Source of the DNA: Epiperipatus broadwayi
Lineage: Eukaryota > Onychophora > Udeonychophora > Euonychophora > Peripatidae
DNA: 64,000 bases
Assembly (NCBI GenBank): GCA_028023455.1
Contig: JAQFVV010006245.1
Coordinates: 7,523,331-7,587,330, forward strand
Direction of reading: 5' to 3'
In this document: positions 34,880-47,873 of the stretch, piece by piece
Layout of the letters: the number at the start of each line of letters is the position of its first letter
How positions within the stretch are numbered: position 1 is the first letter of the stretch
Made by a program: the position numbers and the translations under genes
The notes under the pieces: model-generated
Seen by the model: the letters and a program-made list of their open reading frames with translations, nothing else
Database searches by the model: none
What the model was told of the DNA's origin: nothing

Positions 34880-36010
34880 GATTTATGAAAATTCAGAAAC
34901 ACACGATGCTGTCCAAATGGTCATAATGAAAATATGAAATGTATAAAAGAATTTTTGGAAATCCATGAAAATATCACAAATGAAGATATTCTGATGCATT
35001 ATGAAGTACTTTGGAGAATTTTAATTTTCTTTGGGCAGGCTTATTGCTGTGACCACTGACAGTGTTAAAGATAAGTACTTGTATTAAGACTTGAAGCAAC
35101 ATTGAGAAATATCTACCAAAATAAAACAAAAGTGAACTTATTTCACCATATTATTCATCAATATGTTGCATATTCCAAAGTTTTAAAAATGAATAAATTA
35201 CTTGTAATTATGATTAAAACTCACCAACTGTTTCACACTGTTTATTAAAGATATAGAGTTAGAATTTGAAGAAGTTTTTTAAATATTCAGAAGTTTATTG
35301 GCTATCCTATGACAATGTTTTGCAGAGTTTTTTATTTACTTACAGAAAAAAATACTTTGTTTCTTGAAATCAATAGGTTAACATCACTTTTATAAACCTA
35401 TGATAATATTTTAAACCTGCTTGAATTTAAAAGCAGTCATATATAAAATGTAATATTTTTAGATGACATTACCAACTATCTCAACAATCTGTACATTTAG
35501 TTAGAAGAAAAAGATAATGATGAATATGATGATACAATATAAATTTTTGATAAAGGTTGATTCTGTTAGAAAATTACTGAAAACTAGTATTCTCCTTTGA
35601 TTTTCTATGTGTAAAAATTCAAAATGCAAAATCAAAATTATACATTAACTGAATATTGTGACAAAATTAAACACAAAGACAAATTCAGTAAGCTCTTCTA
35701 AGATTTTTTGAAAGAACAAAAAATGTTTCTCTTTTCATAGGAATTTTTATTTTCAAACTTGAACACAAATTTCTCTTTTTTTTTTTTTTTTGCAAATGGA
35801 ATTCATTGATTTGCAGTATGACTCAGTTTTAAAAAAACTATAGAGAAATTGAGATTATCATTTAATAGATGCTGATGAATATATTTGACACTTGGGGAAG
35901 CCATCATATACTACTGAAAATATCCGCCAACAAATGGAACAAGTAATGGAGTGTTTTATTATATATTTACAAATGAAAATAAAGGAAAGGAAATGCAAAT
36001 TATATTGGCT
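34880..36010 (+). pseudogene. Decayed hAT-superfamily transposase
   Basis: Plus-strand blocks in several frames follow the order of hAT transposases related to domesticated ZBED5/GTF2IRD2-type genes: an AVTTDS block near 35050 (catalytic Asp region), HHIIHQYVAYSKVLKMNK (about 35140-35200) matching the H-CIIHQ-L-K-L signature, FFYLLTEKNTLFLEINRLTS (about 35330-35380), and DDITNYLNNLYI-LEEKDN (about 35460-35515). Stops and shifts occur every 20-60 codons. The 62-codon frame at 35892-36080 covers the decayed C-terminal part. No terminal repeats could be placed. Confidence 0.75.
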
Positions 36011-36080
36011 CACAATACATGATTTCAGTTATGTGCTATCCAGTCAAAAATGTAAACAAACAAATAAAATATATAAATAA

Positions 36081-36608
36081 AGAAGTAAAAAACATTAGAA
36101 TTTGTAAATGTAATATTTTTTTATGATATGCAAGCAGCTATTCTTTGGTCTCTGAATACTATATGCAGTCACATAAAAAGAAATTGTAAATCAATTTTAC
36201 AATATGCTAGCAGCCATTTTTCCATCTTGAAGTGCTATAAGCAATCATATTTATTAAAATATCTTCAATTTCTGTTGAAAGCACATAATTTTATCATTCT
36301 ATTATTATCCTTTATAAATTTTGTGTACAGTATACTACATAATAAAATATTTTCTAAAGTGTATTTTATTGTGAAGAAAATCAGGCGTTTTGTTATCTTT
36401 TTTTTTTAAATAATAATTTAATACAGTAAGATTTTTTTCATTATTCTTATTTTTTTTCAGTGAATGAGTGAGTGAACACACATTGAGTAAGATATATGTA
36501 AATATATTCTTTCAATTTATTATTAATAATTATATATCTTTTAAAATTTTGTTTATACCATAATCTTAATTTATATATGCATACTATACATATAAAATGT
36601 CTATTGTA

Positions 36609-36650
<42 letters not shown>

Positions 36651-38860
36651 GGTGTGTGTTGAAAGGATTATACACATGCAGTTTAATATCAATACAAATT
36701 GAGTATTTTAATTAAAGTTTATCAACAAAACATGAACTATTATACACAATGTATGCAAGGGAAGCATAGCTCTACTGTAATATAAAAATAAATAATAAAT
36801 AAAAATAAATAATGTGTACTTTTTTCAGAAAAATACATATAATTGATAAACAGATAAAAATTGAGAAATTTAATTAAACATTTTCTTTCTTGGATTTCAT
36901 TAAAATTCTTTAAAGTTTTTGAAAAAATACACATACAAAGTGATTAATTTCATTTGATTGCAAAAAAAAACTACATCAAACTCACATTATCTACTTTTAT
37001 TTAAATTGTTTTAGAGACAAAAAAATCTATTCATCATTTAAGTGCCACCTCTCCATTTGTTTAAGAAAGAAATTGATCATTTCTTTTGGATTTATTTTTT
37101 CTCCCATTGTAATCTCACACAAAAAACAATAACTCACTTATCAAATTTTAATACTTGTCAATTGTGTAAACACATAAAACATCTAGCAATCGCTTGATCT
37201 GAAAATGGCTAAACCCTCAAAAAAGAAACTCTAAACTAACAAAATTTAGTAGATAGCTGACTTTAATGAAAAATGGTGATAATTAATTGTGCTGTAACAT
37301 TTTATTAATTTTTTTTAAAAAATTACTTTGTACAACTAAATTCTTTTTTTTTTTTCTTTATTTATAACCATTATTTTTTATTTTTTTTTTTTTAAAAAAA
37401 AGTATGCAAGTAAATTTATATTTGCACACTTAATTTGTATTTTTTTGTTCATTTTGTTTATTTATTTAATTAAATTTCTAAATTTTTTAGCTGTCTGTCA
37501 ATTTTAGTATCATTTCTGAAAAAAGTATACTTAAGATTTTATTTTTATACACATTACTTTTTTTTATTTTCATTTGTAATAAAATTAAAAAAAAAACTAT
37601 ATTTCCATTATTTGATCTGTTTATCACTTGGTATTTTTAGTAGTGTTATGTAGCTCCCCCAAGTATCAACAAATGTCCCCAGCACCAACTAAATGATTAT
37701 TGAAATTGGGATTCCAAAAATGAATTTTTATTTAATAGCCCAAGGCTATAAGGTTTGCTACACAAATTCTCTGCTATTATGGATATGCATATTTATGTAA
37801 AAAAATATTTTTAGGAACTTTAGCTTGCATGTCAAGATTAAGTGATGAAAATGTTTCTGCCATAATGAAGGTCATAAATCATTATCTCCAAATCTTGAGA
37901 AGTTGACAGAAGACAAATAATGACAAGCTTCTGGCTGAAAAGTGTAATAAATCAGTACTCTTTACAATTTAGTAATAAATACAATCTCACTTGCATATTA
38001 TGATCAATCAGTCAATAAATTACAATTATATCAATAATTATATGTATGTTTGTTATTACTTATGTATTTTTCCTTTTGTTATTTATGAGTTACATATTTT
38101 TTAAAAATTTAATTATAGTTTCTCGATAGTGAAACAAAACAAATTGATTTTATGTTTTAATTTTATTATTTGGATAATTTTTTAACTAAATGTTAAAAAA
38201 AAAAAAAAATTGAAATTAAAAAAAACAAAATATAAATAAATATCATAATTTGCATAAAATTTGCTTATTAGAAAAATGACCCATAACTGAAATGAGTTTG
38301 ATATCTATTGTAAATAAAATAGGAATAATTAGTATCCATCAAACAGCAACATGAAAGAACACTAAAAGTACAACTACATTTCATTAAAATTAAATAAATA
38401 CCAATGTTTCTCAGAAAAATGTTTAAATAAAATTAATAAAAATCTGCTACAAAAATAGATAGTAAATTCAACTTTTATTTAATAGAAATTAAATGTTCTG
38501 ATCAATATATCTCAATATTACGTTTACTTGCGTTCATTAATAAATTTTAAAGAAGCATCATAAAAGATATGCAATGGGAATTGTCAGTGAAAATTATATT
38601 TTTAAAAGTTATATATAATAAGGATCTTATAATATTTTCAGCAATATAATTTATTCTACCAAGCTATAGAAAATAATAAAAATAAATGACAGTTGATAAA
38701 AATAACATCAATCTATATAATCATGTACGTTTCTGTTATTTTATTTTTTCAAAATTGTTTGTTTTATTAACTTATCTATGCTGTTTTGTAATAATACATG
38801 TGGATCTCTCGAAAAACGCCAGTATAATTATTAGTGCATTGAACTTGTTTAAATTTTTTA
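36081..38860. other. A+T-rich sequence, no gene recognised
   Basis: Contains an (AT)n run at about 36610-36650 and many poly-T tracts (37340-37410). The small frames on both strands are Ile/Tyr/Phe/Lys-rich and chance-like. Confidence 0.5.
36610..36650. repeat. (TA)n microsatellite
   Basis: TATATA alternation with one CA interruption. Confidence 0.9.
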
Positions 38861-38866
38861 ATCAAA

Positions 38867-38969
38867 AAGAAAGAGGAGGAGAGACAGAGGGAGGGAAGGA
38901 GGAGGAGAGAGAAAAAGAGGGAGAGAGGGAGAGGGGAAGGGAGAGGGAGGGAGGAAGGGAAGGGAGAGA
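38867..38969 (+). repeat. Polypurine (GGA/GAGA)n tract
   Basis: About 100 bases almost purely A and G on the plus strand (one C), built of GGGA, GGAG and GAGA units. It creates the charged tail of the 102-codon frame at 38686-38994, which is otherwise featureless, so that frame is not a gene. Confidence 0.92.
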
Positions 38970-38994
38970 GTATTATATCCCTTTATTTTTTTAA

Positions 38995-41900
38995 ACAAAA
39001 ATATTAGTATATAGTTGAGAATAAATTATTTTATTAAATGCACTGGCAATTAAATTTCTTTATCTTCATAAAAACATTTACATTATAAATATTTAAGAAC
39101 ACAAGATGTTAAAATAAAAAAAAGGAACAAATATGATTTTAATTGACATCAAAAAATGTTAAAATAAAAAATAACAAGTTTAAATATGATTATGCAAGTT
39201 ATAAAATATATTATCTCTAATATATTAATTATCATATATTAGAACAATTTTAAGAATAGTTTCCATATGAGCACAGATAAAGTTCAGCCCAAGTGTATGC
39301 TGCATTAATAAAATTCGTTTGCATAATCTTTTACATAATACTTATTGAAATATATTTGCATGCTGATGAATAGAGCACTTCCATAAATAAAAATGGAAGC
39401 AATTATTATTTATTTAAAGTAGATATTAGTCATGTGATATATAAGTATGATTTCGCCATGAAATTAATAAATATTTATTAGGTATACTGAGTGATTTTTT
39501 TTACAATATTCTGTATGCATGATAAATAAGTTACCAATAAGGTTAAATTTGTTTAGACTTGATTTAGTTATATAAAGAGAAAGAAATAGAAATGATTTTG
39601 TTATGTGTGATGACAAAAAGCAACTAATAGTATTGTAGCTACTCTCAGCATGCTATATCATCAATACATCATATTTTTTGAAAATCTTAAAATGTTTAGT
39701 ATGGAAGAATCTTCAACCATTTTCTGATATCATAATTATTGAAAACCTAGAAAAGGATTTATTGAAAAAGCCCAATAAAAACAGTAATAAAGTCAAATAT
39801 TTTCAACTGCTAGCATTGGTTACTATATTAAAAAGAATACATGATCAGATGTATTATAACAAGCACATCATTACATGTTGTCATCAGTTGAAGCAATAAG
39901 TAACAGTTTTATTTTAGTTTATTATAGGTTATTTTAACATTCTCCATTTTCAACTACCATTGCATTGTATTTATAGCTAGTATGTCTTTAAAATAAAATC
40001 TGAAAAATGAATGTAATCATGTGTTTTTTAACAGCATAAGCATGCATAAAACTCTGCAACATTGTAAATATTTAATGTTCCGACAAGTAAATATTTATAA
40101 TATTAAAATAAATAAATAGGCTATAATTTGATCATTTAGATTAATTCCAATAAAATTTCTTAATAAAAGAGAACAATAATTACTTATAATAGAATACAAT
40201 AATTTATTACTTAAAATATTCATCAGTTTTAAATATGTTTTGCTTGCACATTTCTTTGTTAATAATAGTAAAGGCATCATCATTATAATTAATTGTAAAA
40301 TTTAAATAAGTGCTTTAGTATTTAGTTTGAATTTAAAACTAAGTTTCTTGCTTGACTGTTAGATTTTGTTGAATCTGTAAAGGATATGTGTCTTGAGAGA
40401 AAGTTGGAATGTAGTAAATAAAGGATGTTGGAAAAAAGGTGAATTTGTATATTTTTAAAAGGTAGTAATTTTTATTTATTTATTTATTGTTGTCATGCTG
40501 TGAATATTGTATTTAAAACATCAGCTTTTAATTAATGATATGTTATTGTGTATTAAATAATGTGAATAGTAAATGATTAGACAGAATGTAGTGGTACTCA
40601 GTGGGTTGAGATTTTATTGTTTGAACAGGGATATATTATCTTTGCTAATAAGTATAATCTGCACTTGGTTGCAATACATTACTATGTGAAACAAGGGAAA
40701 ATTCATATTGTTATCCAGTAATATAACAATATCAACAACATGGTTATTAATAATTTATTTATTTATTTGAGAACAGGGATGGCAACAATGTGCATCATAT
40801 TCATTATCCAATTAAAAAATTATCCCCCCCCCATCTTATTATAAACATTTTCCATCTGTAAGTTATTTTTTTTCTCATGCACCATCTACTTTTTTATGTA
40901 CATATATGGAATGAGTGAACTGATATTTCATATATATGGTAAAAATATATATGTAGATATTAAAAATATATATTATATAATTCGTAATGTAAAACATATT
41001 TATAAAAATAATAGCCTGTTGATATGGTTATATAAATGCCTAATAATAATATTCATATTTTTATTTCTTCTATTATATGTACAGAACTATATTTGAAGTG
41101 AATGACATTTTAAATTGCTGTATCTAAGTAAAGGGCAAAGTCTCACTACAGAAATGTTTATTTGTTATGTTGTCAAAAATTTTAGATGGCAACTAACTTT
41201 GAGATTTTGCATGTTATTTAGATACAACAATTTAAAATGTCTTCATTTCAAATATGATTATATAATATTTCAGAAAGTAAAAGTTTCTCATAGCATATAT
41301 TCTGCATTGCAGATTTATTTGATATGCTTATTAAACCTTTAGGACTTAACTTGTATTGAATTATGTTATAAATAAACTTTTCTTGAGTATTTTTTTAAAT
41401 TTAATAAAACTTGTAATTGAGAATTTCAAAGAAATAGATAATAAATTTATTTAATCTATATATCCTAGATAGATAGCTACATATCCATTTATGTATGTGT
41501 TCTGTTATATATGGCAGAACAACTTAATGCATAAATTAGACTTCAAATTATGCAATTAAAATAAAGTCACTTAGTTAGCTCATTTCATTACAATATATAA
41601 AATGAGCATAAAAAATATATTTTTAAAAAACTATCTAGATGACACTTACACACACACATATATATATATATATATATTAAATAGAAGAAAACCAACCTTC
41701 ACACCTGCACTAAGAATAGTCTGTATTACACATCAATATGTTAGTTTATTTAAAATTACATTCTAAGAATGGATGGCTGCCTCTACTTTTAAAATATTTA
41801 TTGACATGAAGTGCAAGATGTTCATAGTGTATGTATCAATGCTAGTTTTCTTCCACCTAATATACATATGCATCTAAAAAAAGGTTATGTTATTTAATAT

Positions 41901-42160
41901 ATTGTAATAGTGCAGATTCAATTGCACTTCAAATTAATTGTATTACAAAGTTGCTTAATCAAGAAAATAGTAAAGACAGGTTAATAAAAGATTTTAATGG
42001 ATTGATTAATAAATTTATAGATTTCTCTGTGTGTGCATATTAGTTATATGTGTAACTTAACTATACCACTTTAAAAAATTAAAAAAAAATATTTATAGAT
42101 TTTATAATACTATTTTTTTTAAAAAAAAATTTATTTAACGAATTTTAGTGTGATTTACAA
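38995..42160. other. A+T-rich sequence, no gene recognised
   Basis: Several frames of 60-75 codons are Ile/Leu/Asn/Lys/Tyr-rich without motifs. A (TA)n run lies at about 41656-41678. Confidence 0.5.
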
Positions 42161-42169
42161 GTCACAATT

Positions 42170-43640
42170 AAGTGTACAAGTTTGTATTGGAACTTTGATC
42201 TGTGAGGCATTTTGATTGTTCATGTGCCCCAGTTGGGACCATCTCAATGTTCATAAAGTTCTCTTTTTGTGGGTGATGTTTGCCTAATATTGAAGCACAA
42301 GGTTCTGCATATGCTATGATTTGTATCTTGTGGTTTTTTAAGGCTAGGATGTTTTTACATGTGGTTGAGTTGTCACTTATACTATTGCTGCAGTATTAGA
42401 ATCTCAAAGAGTTTCCAAGTGTCATCAAAGGTGTTGTTGGAGGAAAGCATTTGATCTCTTTCTTTTATTTTGGTAATGGTGTTTATGAAGGTGAGAGCCA
42501 GGTTTTGACTTAAATCCTCAATGGCTAGTTGACAGCGGACCAGCCATAATGAGAATGTGAGGAAAATGGCCAGTCGGATCCAGGCAAAGGTTTTTGTGCC
42601 TAGGCATCTTTGAATAGAGGTGATCACATTGTAGTTTATTTTTGAGTTAGACTGAATTAACTGTATGATGCAGTTGTATGTAGAGCATATGTTAATGATA
42701 TGGTCGATTGTTTCCTCCTCTCGCTGATAGAACTGACCTTGGGAATCCAGGTTGCCACGGCTTCTTCTGTATACTAGAAACCATCTAGTGGGAAGTGCAT
42801 TTAGGTTTAACTTTATCACAAAGTCAAGATATTTGGCTTCCAGGCTCCAGATTCTAAATTGGGAGATGATTTTTTATTTGGTGTTTTAAGCCTGCGATCC
42901 TGTACTTGGCTGTGTGGGTGTTGTAGGCTATAGGCTTCCCAGTAAGTTATTTTTGAATTGTATGAGGGTGGATTTGTTTTAGTTAGGTTGGAGTAGTAGG
43001 CTGTGAGGGATAAGATCCATTCCTGTTTCTGTGGTGGCAGTCAATCTGTGGGGGGGGGGGTTGTTGGAGCAAATTGTAGATTGTCGAAAGTTTGTGGATG
43101 AGATTATGAATTTTTTGAAGGGTGAAAGTTGTGACTGCATGGAGGGACAATCCATTGAGCCCAGATGGATCGCGCATCCCTCCAATGCTAATGGCGACTG
43201 TCTTACCACCCCAAAAAATTTTAGAGCACATCGAGTTGTTTGTTTTCAAATTTTTTTGTTAATTTAACAATTGATAAGTAATAGTTGATTTTAGAAAAAA
43301 AGAACTTTGTTCAATATGGTTACCTTTCCGCACAGCAAAAGGTATATTTTGGAGAGAAATGTTGTTATTTTATTAGCTGAATTTAATATGTCATTTTGAA
43401 TTAGTGTGGTGATGGTGGCTGGGGGTTTATAAAATGGTATTCCAAGGAAGTTTTGTGGCTCACCAAGTAAGGTGCTGTTGATTCTTTTTCCAGTTGCAAT
43501 TTTCCATGTCACTGACTTTTGGAGGTTAAAGGTAAGTTTATATTGAAAAGTGTATTTGGTTAGGATTTGGTAGAGGTGATTAAAGGAAATGTATGCAAAA
43601 TTATTAGTAAAATGACAACTTATATAATGTAAGGGAAGAG
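42170..43640 (-). pseudogene. L1/Tx1-like LINE relic (RT thumb to C-terminus)
   Basis: Three minus-strand frames are parts of one protein in order. First (43640-43291) FNLQKS, then LGEPQNFLGIPFYKPP and LSKIYLLLCGKVTILNKVL, the segment after the RT palm where L1/Tx1-type proteins have F-YLG-P and R-L-GR--LN. Second (43249-42983) KIFWGGKTVAISIGGMRDP, like the FLW-GK block, then GLNGLSL. Third (42819-42382) IKLNLNALPTRWFLVYRR, then EEETIDHIINIC, the zf-RVT domain at the C-terminus (the usual CPxC pair before EET is missing here; the H and C after it remain). Frameshifts separate the pieces. The 145-codon third piece is the longest frame in the window. Confidence 0.82.
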
Positions 43641-44505
43641 AGAAAAACTAGTTTTAGTCCGTGCAAATGCATTTTAATTGTGTAGTTTAAAAAAATTTAA
43701 ATATTATATATTTTGTAATTCTTTTAGATTTGCCTGCTGGATGTGGGTTTAAAGAAATAATTTGCCTCTTCTTGTCAAAAATTGAATGTCAAATCTAAAT
43801 ATATCATTTAAAATTATAAAGCACTAAAATTAAAAAAGTTAGAGAACAGATTTCAAAGTTTGATCATGATTTTTTTTTCTATCAATCATTACTGTAAATA
43901 AATAATAAAAAAAAAAACTTTTTTTATACATATGTAATCATTTATAAAATAAACATATAATGTAAAAATATTTATAAAAAAACATGTTTTTATAAAAAAA
44001 GATCTTGATAAAGATGTTTTTGATTACATATTCGGTGTTAAAAAACGTGAGAATATGAAATATAAATAGATCTGAAAAAAAAATAACAACAACAGTATTA
44101 TAAGTCTTGGATTGAAAGAGGAGAAAATGCCAATAAAGGAGGAGCTGTTAAAAAGGTAATTTTTTGATTAAAACAGAGTTTTTCAGAATAGTTTTGGATA
44201 GAAGTATGTCTGACTATTTTAAAATATTTTTCAATATTCCATCCACCTCAACAATTATGACAACATTAGGTGCAGCTAGAAAACTGAAACCATGCCAGTC
44301 TACTACAATCATATCCAGATAAAAATGTTGAAGTTTCATAGAATGCAATTTTGCCTCTTTAAAGAAAGAAAATCATGATATAAATAAAAAAGTTATCTCT
44401 GCCATATATTTTTTTAGTGGGATTCAACTATATTATCTACTGTCACCAATACAAAAAGTGGATAATTACAATCAGTATTGCATTGATAAAAACTATTATT
44501 AAAGA

Positions 44506-44586
<81 letters not shown>

Positions 44587-46170
44587 AGCTTACAGTTTCT
44601 ACAAAACCATGGTTGAAAATATTTCATTAGCTAGTAAGAGCTTTACATTTAACTAAAGGTATTAAATATAATGTTTATGTTTATTCAATTCAATATTTTT
44701 TATTTTTATTTATTTTCTTTATATTGTGATACTTGTGAATGTAACAAGTTTGTATTTTATTTATTTAGTCTAAATAAATTGTCAAGTTATTTTTTTAATT
44801 ATTAATCAATTTAGCTTGTTTTTGTTTTTCAAACTCATTCCAGACATGAGCCATTGCTATCCAATAATCCTGAGAAGGCATGCATTCCATTGGGCTACAT
44901 GCAGGGGTGATGGAAGTACAATTAAATGATGGTAATCAGCAATATTAAGATATCCAGAAGTAAACTTTCTATTTAGAAAGTTTGATGTCTAAAATTTAAT
45001 TTTAAATTGAATCTAGAAAAAGAAATTAAAAATAATTTTGGAATAATTATATTTAACTTACCTTCAGTTTTAGTTTGTTTGATCATCATTATTATCAGAA
45101 TATTAGTTAGACTAAATGTATATATTGGAGTTTAACCATTTATTTGAACTTCAAATATATATTACTTGAATTTCTATTAATCTTATTTTTCAATCCATTT
45201 TGATTTATATATTAATCTTGCCATACTACAAAACTTACATTTCTAATTTAAATATATTTATCTTATCTTACAAACTGTTACAATATATTATAATGAAGAG
45301 AGCAACAAAATGTTATGGATTTTTTTTATTAAAATAATGTAAGAATATAATTTTTCAACTTTTCATACCAATTGAGAAGCTAATGTCTTTACAAAAAGAC
45401 AAATAAATACTTATAAGAATGTAAAAACAAATTAGTGTAAAAACAATATTTTTTGTAAAATAAAGGATCGAGAAACAGATCTTAGTCTATTTAAATTCTT
45501 AACAGATAATTTTTGAAGTAATTGTATTTGTAATTTAGAATGGTACAAGTTAAAAAATTATTGTGTGTGAGAGAGAAGAATAGCAATCAGATATTTCTGT
45601 TAAGAGAGCACAATGAAAATATGAATAAATAGAAAGAAAATGCATTAAATCAATTGCTTGCCTGACATTGGCAAATTCCAAATTATTAATAGTTTGATTA
45701 GGCAACAAACCATCTTCACTATCTGAAGTTACATAAATAAGTTTATGGAAATCTCACAAGTAGAAATGGGTAATTTTTTATTGAAATCATCAAAAGAAAT
45801 TTTAAAGTCATTGCAAAAATCATTTATTATTTATACTTGAAAAAAATCAATATCAAATTTATATACAAGCCAAGAAAGATAATATTACTAGTAATTCATA
45901 CAAAAGAAAAAAAAAACTCTTATCAGCATTAAATAAATCCTGCATATATCAAATTTAATAACATATATTTTTTATATTTTAATAAAATATGATTTTTTTG
46001 ATAATAATTATATTAAAACATGCAGATATATCGTATTTCTTTGGATTGTTGTTCTAAACACTGATCTGCCACTGGAAAGTATAATTAAACTCTCCATATA
46101 TTAAGAATTATAGATTAGAAAATAAAAAGAAAGGCAGATTTTTTAACAGTATATTCTGAAAAAAATTCAA
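43641..46170. other. A+T-rich sequence, no gene recognised
   Basis: Holds a 70-base (AT)n run (44513-44582) and short poly-A/T runs. No transposon ends or coding blocks recognised. Confidence 0.5.
44513..44582. repeat. (AT)n microsatellite
   Basis: Two AT runs joined by ACACAT. Confidence 0.95.
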
Positions 46171-46184
46171 TTTGTTTTATTTAA

Positions 46185-46310
46185 AATTTTCGACAGTAGG
46201 GACCTCTACAAAGTCTTTAATCTTGTGTTTAGATTTGTAAAGGTTCCTATTGTAGCATTTTAGGCACAGTCTTAAAGTTATAGCCTTAATATATATTACT
46301 TAAGTAATGA
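46185..46310. repeat. Fragment of the 19253/47874 foldback family
   Basis: TAGGGACCTCTACA and its imperfect reverse TGTAAAGGTTCCTATTGTA flank a short centre, followed by AGCCTTAATATATATTACTTAAGTAAT, which resembles the shared AGCCTTAGTAAATATTACTT block. A worn, shortened copy. Confidence 0.5.
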
Positions 46311-46918
46311 GTAGGCGTTTTATAAATTATTAATATTTTTTATTTATTATGTAAATAATTAACTTATATGTTTATATTATTAAATTTATTATTATATTAA
46401 ATTTGAAGTTGATTTTATTTTCTGACTATATCTTTAAATTAGTTTTTTATTCTTTTGATTAAGTTCAAACTTTCTCATTGAGGTTTGACTGGAAGTAAAC
46501 AGAATGATTTTTATGAAAATGAGTAGTGCCTTAAAAATAAAAATCTTTTATATTTCTAAGTAAGCCAACTGTTCCTATAAATATAGACAGCTATACACCC
46601 ATACATATAAATACATGATAGTGTATTTCTGTTAAATTTCAGCACAACCTAAAGCAAAAATTAGGCTGCTCTCCATTATAAATTATATAATAATTATGAA
46701 AAATGTATTGTAAAAAATAAAATTTTGATGATACTGTACATATAATGCTCTGTTAGTATTGTTTTCATAAGTATTATAATGAAGAGACAACAAATATTAC
46801 TGAGCTTTTTTTAATTAAAATAATGGGACATTTGTTGATATGTAACTTATTTAGATATTATTTATTTTAAAATTTTAGGGAGTATTTATAAATGAACAAT
46901 TTTCTAACAATATTATGT

Positions 46919-47190
46919 TCATATATATTGCTTATAATAACTCCTCTCATATACACTTTAATAGAAAAAAATTGTTTAATAAAACTTTTTTATTTTCCTG
47001 ACAGTTTGAACTGTCCAGAAGTCTTCATCAGAGCATTCTCAACTTCCTTTTAAAAGGTAGAGCAAATTGAGAATGCTCTGATGAAGACTGCTGGACAGTT
47101 GAAACTGTCAGGAAAATAAAAGTTTTAACAAAAAAAAATTTGCATTAAAGTGTATATGAGAGGAGTTATTTATTATAAGCAATATATATG
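46919..47190. mobile_element. Foldback element with paired hammerhead-like motifs
   Basis: Arms of about 122 bases (46919-47043 and 47067-47190) are reverse complements with few mismatches; the loop is about 23 bases. Each arm reads outward from the centre GAGAATGCT, CTGATGAAGACT, a CTGG loop, ACAGTT, GAA(A), CTGTCAGG, then AAATAAAAGTTTT and GTGTATATGAGAGGAGTTAT. The left copy has CAA in place of GAA. Confidence 0.8.
47078..47107 (+). ncRNA. Hammerhead-like motif in a foldback arm
   Basis: CTGATGA (47078-47084), an imperfect helix II with ACTG/CAGT, GAA (47101-47103), ACTGT and C, giving a GTC triplet. ACTGT is nearly self-complementary, so helix III could form between two copies. Only two or three pairs of helix I are seen (CT/AG), so this is weaker than the 24983 and 59465 motifs. 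Confidence 0.45.
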
Positions 47191-47339
47191 AGTATATAAA
47201 GAAATGCAAAGAAAGTAAAGGAGAAGAATAAAAATATTATATTCATTGATAAGAGTCCAAGTATCACTTCCACACAATGAATTGATTAAATAACTATATA
47301 TACAATTAAGTTAGTTACAATAGTTATATCATAACTTAT

Positions 47340-47524
47340 CTTCTACAGAGGCAAAACTCTCCACACACTAGCACCACTCAGTGCAAGCCAGAATAATCAA
47401 TGGATACATCCATTAATTACTTTGGCTTGCGCTGATTGACGTTACTATATAGAGAGTTTTGCCTCTGTGAAAAACAGTTTGTGTAAGCATAAAGAATGGT
47501 GATCATGAGATGTTTGATAGTTTA
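47340..47524. mobile_element. Short foldback element related to 59355-59705
   Basis: Inverted ends ACAGAGGCAAAACTCTC and GAGAGTTTTGCCTCTGT enclose CAAGCCAGAATAATCAATGGATAC and its reverse. After the right arm comes GTGTAAGCATAAAGAATGGTGATCATGAGATGTTT, which also follows the right arm of the 59.4-kb element. ATAACTTAT at 47331-47339 and 47525-47533 may be the target duplication. Confidence 0.65.
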
Positions 47525-47634
47525 ATAACTTATTTTTTTAATTTAATAAATACAAAAAACAACATACTGGAGTCTGTGTTACATCTCAAAAATTTAAATT
47601 CTATCTTTTTATTTTAGAAACAAATAATATATTC

Positions 47635-47861
47635 AAATTATCTTGACCAAATCAATAAAAGCAATGTATATGTCACTTCTTTATCTTCCTAATAATAAAA
47701 AATGTCTATTGCACTTTTTTAATTTTGTAAAACTATATTGAGACTATGGTAATCATTCATTTGAGACTGGAAGCAATTTATTCACTAAAATTAATGGATG
47801 ATGATAATATCTTTTTATAGTTACCACAATCTTATCTATTCTTTCTATTTTTATAAATTAG
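47635..47861 (-). pseudogene. LINE family B fragment, part 1
   Basis: Nucleotide similarity to 27460-27730 in the same orientation, including CTTGACCAAAT-AATAAAAGCAAT and GACTGGAAGCAATT. It codes for part of the RT in other copies. The relic resumes at 48744 after the inserted foldback element. Confidence 0.7.
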
Positions 47862-47873
47862 AACAAAAGGATT

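Noticed and set aside
38686-38994. 102-codon plus-strand frame with a Glu/Arg/Gly tail
   Set aside because: The tail is the translated polypurine tract and the front is featureless.
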